Below, piece by piece: positions 5,700 to 7,758 of a stretch of DNA of 7,758 nucleotides (position 1 is the first letter of the stretch; each line of letters opens with the position of its first letter). Both the position numbers and the translations under genes were made by a program. Source of the DNA: Actinomycetota bacterium (lineage in GTDB: Bacteria > Actinomycetota > Thermoleophilia > Gaiellales > Gaiellaceae); the NCBI GenBank assembly GCA_013812265.1, contig JACCTQ010000160.1, positions 1 to 7,758 of the forward strand. The letters run 5' to 3'. The notes under the pieces were generated by a model that made no database searches, was not told where the DNA came from, and was given only the letters and a program-made list of their open reading frames with translations.

Positions 5700-6593
5700 T
5701 CAGCAGAGACGGTGGTCGTTTCCGCCGCCCGGGCCGAGGCCGGACAGTCCGCGTTCTCGCTCCCGTCCCGGGTCGTAGGCGCCGGGAGCCGCGCCCTGCC
5801 AGGTTACGTCGGGCGTCACGCCTGGACCGGCAACGGTCACGCGGTAGAGCTGACCCTTGCCGACCCGGCCGCCGCGGTTGTAGAAGCCGTAGCAGAACGT
5901 TCCCGTGCCGCGGCGGGTGAGAAAGCCGTTCTCCCGCCTCCACCCAGGGCCGTAGGCGGAGTTGTACGTATCGACGTAAAGACTTCGGCCCCAGCGGTCG
6001 AGCGGCGCCCCCCGCTTGGTCGTTCGGAATCCGTACACGGGTGCACCGAGGTACGAGAACGAGCCGTACAGGTGATCGAATCTGCCGCGGTACGCCCAGC
6101 CGGGCGTGATCGAGAGCACCGGTAACTCGCCGGTCCAGTGCGAGAGGCGTAGCTCGCGCGCGGCCTGCCCGCCTCGTGCCTTCACACCGTAGTTCGGCAG
6201 CCCCCGCTGCCAGCTCTGCAGCGCCCAGTAGGAACCGTCCGCAGCCTTGCAGGCGGCGACGAGCCAGGCAAGAGGGGGACCGTCATACGCGCTGCAGACG
6301 TTCGCGAACCGGCGCAAGACGCGTCGGCTCTTCATGCCCCGGCCGTAGAGCATCGTGAAGGAAACCTGCTGTCGCCCCGGCGTGGGCGCGAGAGCATTGA
6401 TGGCGCCCGTCGCGAGCACATGCCGCAGGCGCCCCCGCGCGCGATAAGTGACTAGGGCCTTGCCGTCGGCGGACACGGCAAGTCGCGCGTCCGTCGCTTT
6501 GCGGTCGACCAACTGCGAGGCGTCGGCAGAAGTAGGGTAAGCGGCGGGGAGGCACGCCGCGACAGCAGCTGGCGCGAGCCAGCGAGAAACCAT
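5700..6593 (-). CDS. Secreted Tyr/Trp-rich protein of unknown function
   Basis: The 297-residue protein has an export signal: R4, a hydrophobic stretch at 5-19 and a likely cleavage site after ADA at 23-25. VAAC at 11-14 resembles a lipobox but lies very early, so secretion is more likely than lipidation. The mature part has blocks such as YDGPPLAWLVAACKAADG (103-120), SYWALQSWQRGLPNYG (121-136), LRLSHWTGELP (148-158), FDHLYGSFSYLGAPVYGFR (172-190), YVDTYNSAYGPGWRREN (206-222) and FCYGFY (233-238). Cysteines 100, 115, 234 and 297 could form two disulfides. From memory, similar proteins recur in Thermoleophilia as hypothetical secreted proteins; I know of no assigned function. It is probably extracellular and beta-rich. 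The ATG at 6593 is fixed by GGAGGG 6 nt upstream. A promoter lies about 60-85 bp upstream. The flavin reductase gene begins 27 bp downstream. Confidence 0.85.
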   Translation of the reverse strand: MVSRWLAPAAVAACLPAAYPTSADASQLVDRKATDARLAVSADGKALVTYRARGRLRHVLATGAINALAPTPGRQQVSFTMLYGRGMKSRRVLRRFANVCSAYDGPPLAWLVAACKAADGSYWALQSWQRGLPNYGVKARGGQAARELRLSHWTGELPVLSITPGWAYRGRFDHLYGSFSYLGAPVYGFRTTKRGAPLDRWGRSLYVDTYNSAYGPGWRRENGFLTRRGTGTFCYGFYNRGGRVGKGQLYRVTVAGPGVTPDVTWQGAAPGAYDPGRERERGLSGLGPGGGNDHRLC

Positions 6594-6599
6594 GATCGT

Positions 6600-6605
6600 C
6601 CCTCC
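6600..6605 (-). promoter_or_regulatory. Ribosome binding site GGAGGG
   Basis: GGAGGG on the minus strand lies 6 nt before the ATG at 6593. It is one of only two strong Shine-Dalgarno sites in the window and fixes the start of the secreted protein. Confidence 0.75.
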
Positions 6606-6651
6606 ATGAGTTGTCGTTCGTCGTTAGCTGTCCAGTTGATGAAGCAGCACA

Positions 6652-6679
6652 AAGATACCCCGGCCGTCAAGCGAGTCAA
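6652..6679 (-). promoter_or_regulatory. Vegetative-type promoter of the secreted-protein gene
   Basis: On the minus strand a -35 TTGACT (5/6, at 6674-6679) is separated by 16 bp from a -10 TATCTT (4/6, at 6652-6657). This predicts a 5' leader of about 50 nt containing the GGAGGG site. The -35 box overlaps the stop codon of the upstream 140-residue gene. A second TTGAC lies between the boxes. Confidence 0.5.
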
Positions 6680-7098
6680 ACGTCGTCGGGCTCGTCCTCT
6701 CCCAGCTCGTCGGCAAGAATCGCGAGGGCGAGCGAGCGCCAGGCCAGATCCCCGTCGGCGAGTAGCCGATCGATCGTTCCCATGACCCCCGGCAATCCCA
6801 TCGCCTCGGTTCGCAATGCGGATAGGCCGGCCAGGAGCTCCCGTTGGCGCTCCTCGGTGACGAGGTCGCGGGCTACCGCGTGAACTGCGCGATCGTTGAG
6901 ATCCAGCGCAAGCCTCGGGTCTCCCTGCGTCGCCAGTAGGAACACGGCTCGCCGCGACGCCGCTCGCACATCGTCGTCGTCCAGCGAAACCCTTTGGCCG
7001 GCTACGAACGCGAGGGCCGCATATGTCTCGTCCTCACGAGGCGACAGGGCAGTCGGCTCCAGCGCCTCTAGCCATTCGCGCAACTCCTGGGCCGTCAC
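6676..7098 (-). CDS. Unrecognised acidic helical 140-residue protein
   Basis: I do not recognise this protein. From the GTG at 7098 it begins VTAQELREWLEALEPTALSP and appears almost wholly alpha-helical, with amphipathic stretches such as RAASRRAVFLLATQGDP, RAVHAVARDLVTEERQRELL and WRSLALAILADELGEDE. The tail GEDEPDDV is strongly acidic. There is no signal peptide, membrane segment, cysteine or recognisable catalytic motif. The frame is open to an ATG at 7155, but that codon lies beside the terminator hairpin of the neighbouring gene, and the extra residues would be encoded by the hairpin, so I reject it. A TTG at 7104 is another option. No Shine-Dalgarno is visible; TACGCT lies 6 nt before the GTG, so the message may be leaderless. 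Its stop overlaps the -35 box of the secreted-protein promoter. The open frame and composition favour a real gene. Confidence 0.65.
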   Translation of the reverse strand: MTAQELREWLEALEPTALSPREDETYAALAFVAGQRVSLDDDDVRAASRRAVFLLATQGDPRLALDLNDRAVHAVARDLVTEERQRELLAGLSALRTEAMGLPGVMGTIDRLLADGDLAWRSLALAILADELGEDEPDDV

Positions 7099-7104
7099 GT
7101 CCAA

Positions 7105-7110
7105 AGCGTA
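7105..7110 (-). promoter_or_regulatory. Possible -10 box of a leaderless promoter
   Basis: TACGCT on the minus strand keeps the first T, the A and the last T of TATAAT and ends 6 nt before the GTG at 7098. The -35 region would fall in or next to the terminator hairpin, and no clear -35 is seen. Confidence 0.3.
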
Positions 7111-7125
7111 GGCGGCCCGTAAACC

Positions 7126-7153
7126 GAACGGGGAGCCTTTCGGCTCCCCGTTC
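7126..7153 (-). terminator. Strong 12-bp hairpin terminator after the DUF4383 gene
   Basis: GAACGGGGAGCC at 7126-7137 and GGCTCCCCGTTC at 7142-7153 pair perfectly over 12 bp around a 4-base loop. In minus-strand RNA the loop is GAAA, a stable GNRA tetraloop. The following bases are GGTTTACGG, so the U-tract is short. It lies 23 bp after the stop of the DUF4383 gene and before the next gene on the same strand. On the plus strand it is followed by AAAGGG, so it should act only on leftward transcripts. Confidence 0.8.
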
Positions 7154-7176
7154 AAAGGGCCGGGAGGCGAGCTCGG

Positions 7177-7626
7177 CTAAGCCGTCGCTACGGGTCGGTC
7201 TCTGCGACCGAGGAGAACTCCGATCCCGACCATCGCGACGCCCAGAACGAAGTGCAGCCAGTCGGAAGCCGAGTTCATGCCGAGGAAATTCGCGCTGCTG
7301 TCCTTGTCAATGACGAGGCCGTACAGCCAGAGCACCAGGTAGATCAGCCCGCCGCCAATGAAGTAGTTGCGCGATCCATCCCAGGTGCGCGCAAGCGCGA
7401 GGCCCGCTACGCCGTACAGGAGGTGAACGATGTTCTCGAGGATGTTCACCCCGATGAATCCGAGCACCTGCGCTCCCTCGTGGTCGAACGCGGTCAGCTC
7501 GTCGTAGTCCGTCGTGATGCCGGGGATGAACCCGGCGATACCAACGATGAGGAAGATGATCCCGAATAGCTGCGCTGCTCGCTGCAGGTCGGTTCGTTCC
7601 CCCCTCATTCCAGCTCGATCTCTCAT
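7177..7626 (-). CDS. DUF4383-family four-helix membrane protein
   Basis: The 149-residue protein has four predicted membrane segments at about 20-37 (LFGIIFLIVGIAGFIPGI), 53-79, 88-106 and 123-140, with a short basic cytoplasmic N-terminus and an RRDR tail. VNILENIVHLLYGVAGLALA in helix 2 and NSASDWLHFVLGVAM before helix 4 match the paired Asn/His signatures I recall for DUF4383. These are small actinobacterial inner-membrane proteins with no assigned biochemical role. The loop at 37-52 is acidic. The ATG at 7626 was chosen because GGAGGG lies 4 nt upstream. Longer frames back to 7722 would encode a polar segment with no family resemblance. The gene stands alone, followed by a strong hairpin terminator. 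About 130 bp upstream is in the window, without a promoter I would defend. The family call is fairly firm; function is unknown. Confidence 0.85.
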   Translation of the reverse strand: MRDRAGMRGERTDLQRAAQLFGIIFLIVGIAGFIPGITTDYDELTAFDHEGAQVLGFIGVNILENIVHLLYGVAGLALARTWDGSRNYFIGGGLIYLVLWLYGLVIDKDSSANFLGMNSASDWLHFVLGVAMVGIGVLLGRRDRPVATA

Positions 7627-7630
7627 ACTT

Positions 7631-7636
7631 CCCTCC
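7631..7636 (-). promoter_or_regulatory. Ribosome binding site GGAGGG
   Basis: GGAGGG on the minus strand, followed by AAGT and the ATG at 7626, decides the start of the DUF4383 protein among several in-frame ATG codons. Confidence 0.7.
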
Positions 7637-7758
7637 ATCCAGGTGACGCCTACCGTTTCGCCTTTGGGCGGGGCATCCCTGCCACCCAGGGCCGCGAGTG
7701 CTGTGCGATCGACCTGTCGCACCCGCCTCGCTGTATTCGTAACAGACGGCCCGGCGGT

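Noticed and set aside
7627..7758. Possible gene or promoter at the right edge
   Set aside because: No convincing reading frame, ribosome site beyond the DUF4383 one, or paired -35/-10 hexamers could be defended in these 132 bases.

Overview
This is a high-GC chromosomal window with leaderless-looking genes, frequent GTG starts and several typically actinobacterial families: a stand-alone LigD-type primase-polymerase (Prim-PolC/PolD), LigC, a DUF4383 membrane protein, and a Tyr/Trp-rich secreted protein that I associate from memory with Thermoleophilia (Gaiellales/Solirubrobacterales). The assignment to Actinomycetota is well supported. The class is inference.

Layout. The window opens inside a Nudix hydrolase gene (+). 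Seven bases after its stop lies a tRNA-Ser(GCU) gene (-). Behind the tRNA is a perfect 22-bp palindrome, then a stand-alone primase-polymerase gene (+). It converges on an ATP-dependent DNA ligase gene (ligC type, -). Twenty bases separate the ligC start codon from a divergent gene for an unrecognised 100-residue protein (+). A hairpin-rich 175-bp gap leads to a lone fabF-like ketoacyl-ACP synthase gene (+), which has a short terminator. Everything to its right is on the minus strand. Read in the direction of transcription, from right to left, this part holds a four-helix DUF4383 membrane protein followed by a strong hairpin terminator, an unrecognised acidic 140-residue protein, a secreted protein with its own promoter and ribosome binding site, and a flavin reductase whose stop codon overlaps the start of a HAD-family phosphatase.

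How the genes work together. The polymerase and ligase form a plausible repair pair, because mycobacterial Prim-PolC and LigC act together in gap filling and sealing during base excision repair. No Ku gene is visible, so end joining cannot be claimed. The 100-residue protein beside ligC is a candidate partner by position only. Flavin reductase and HAD phosphatase are translationally coupled, but no oxygenase partner lies in the window. The other genes look like unrelated housekeeping or envelope functions.

I see no phage, IS element, CRISPR array or obvious defence system. The best leads are the LigC/Prim-PolC neighbourhood, the unrecognised small proteins, the secreted family, the palindrome, and a repeated pattern of -10-like hexamers placed exactly 6 nt before start codons.
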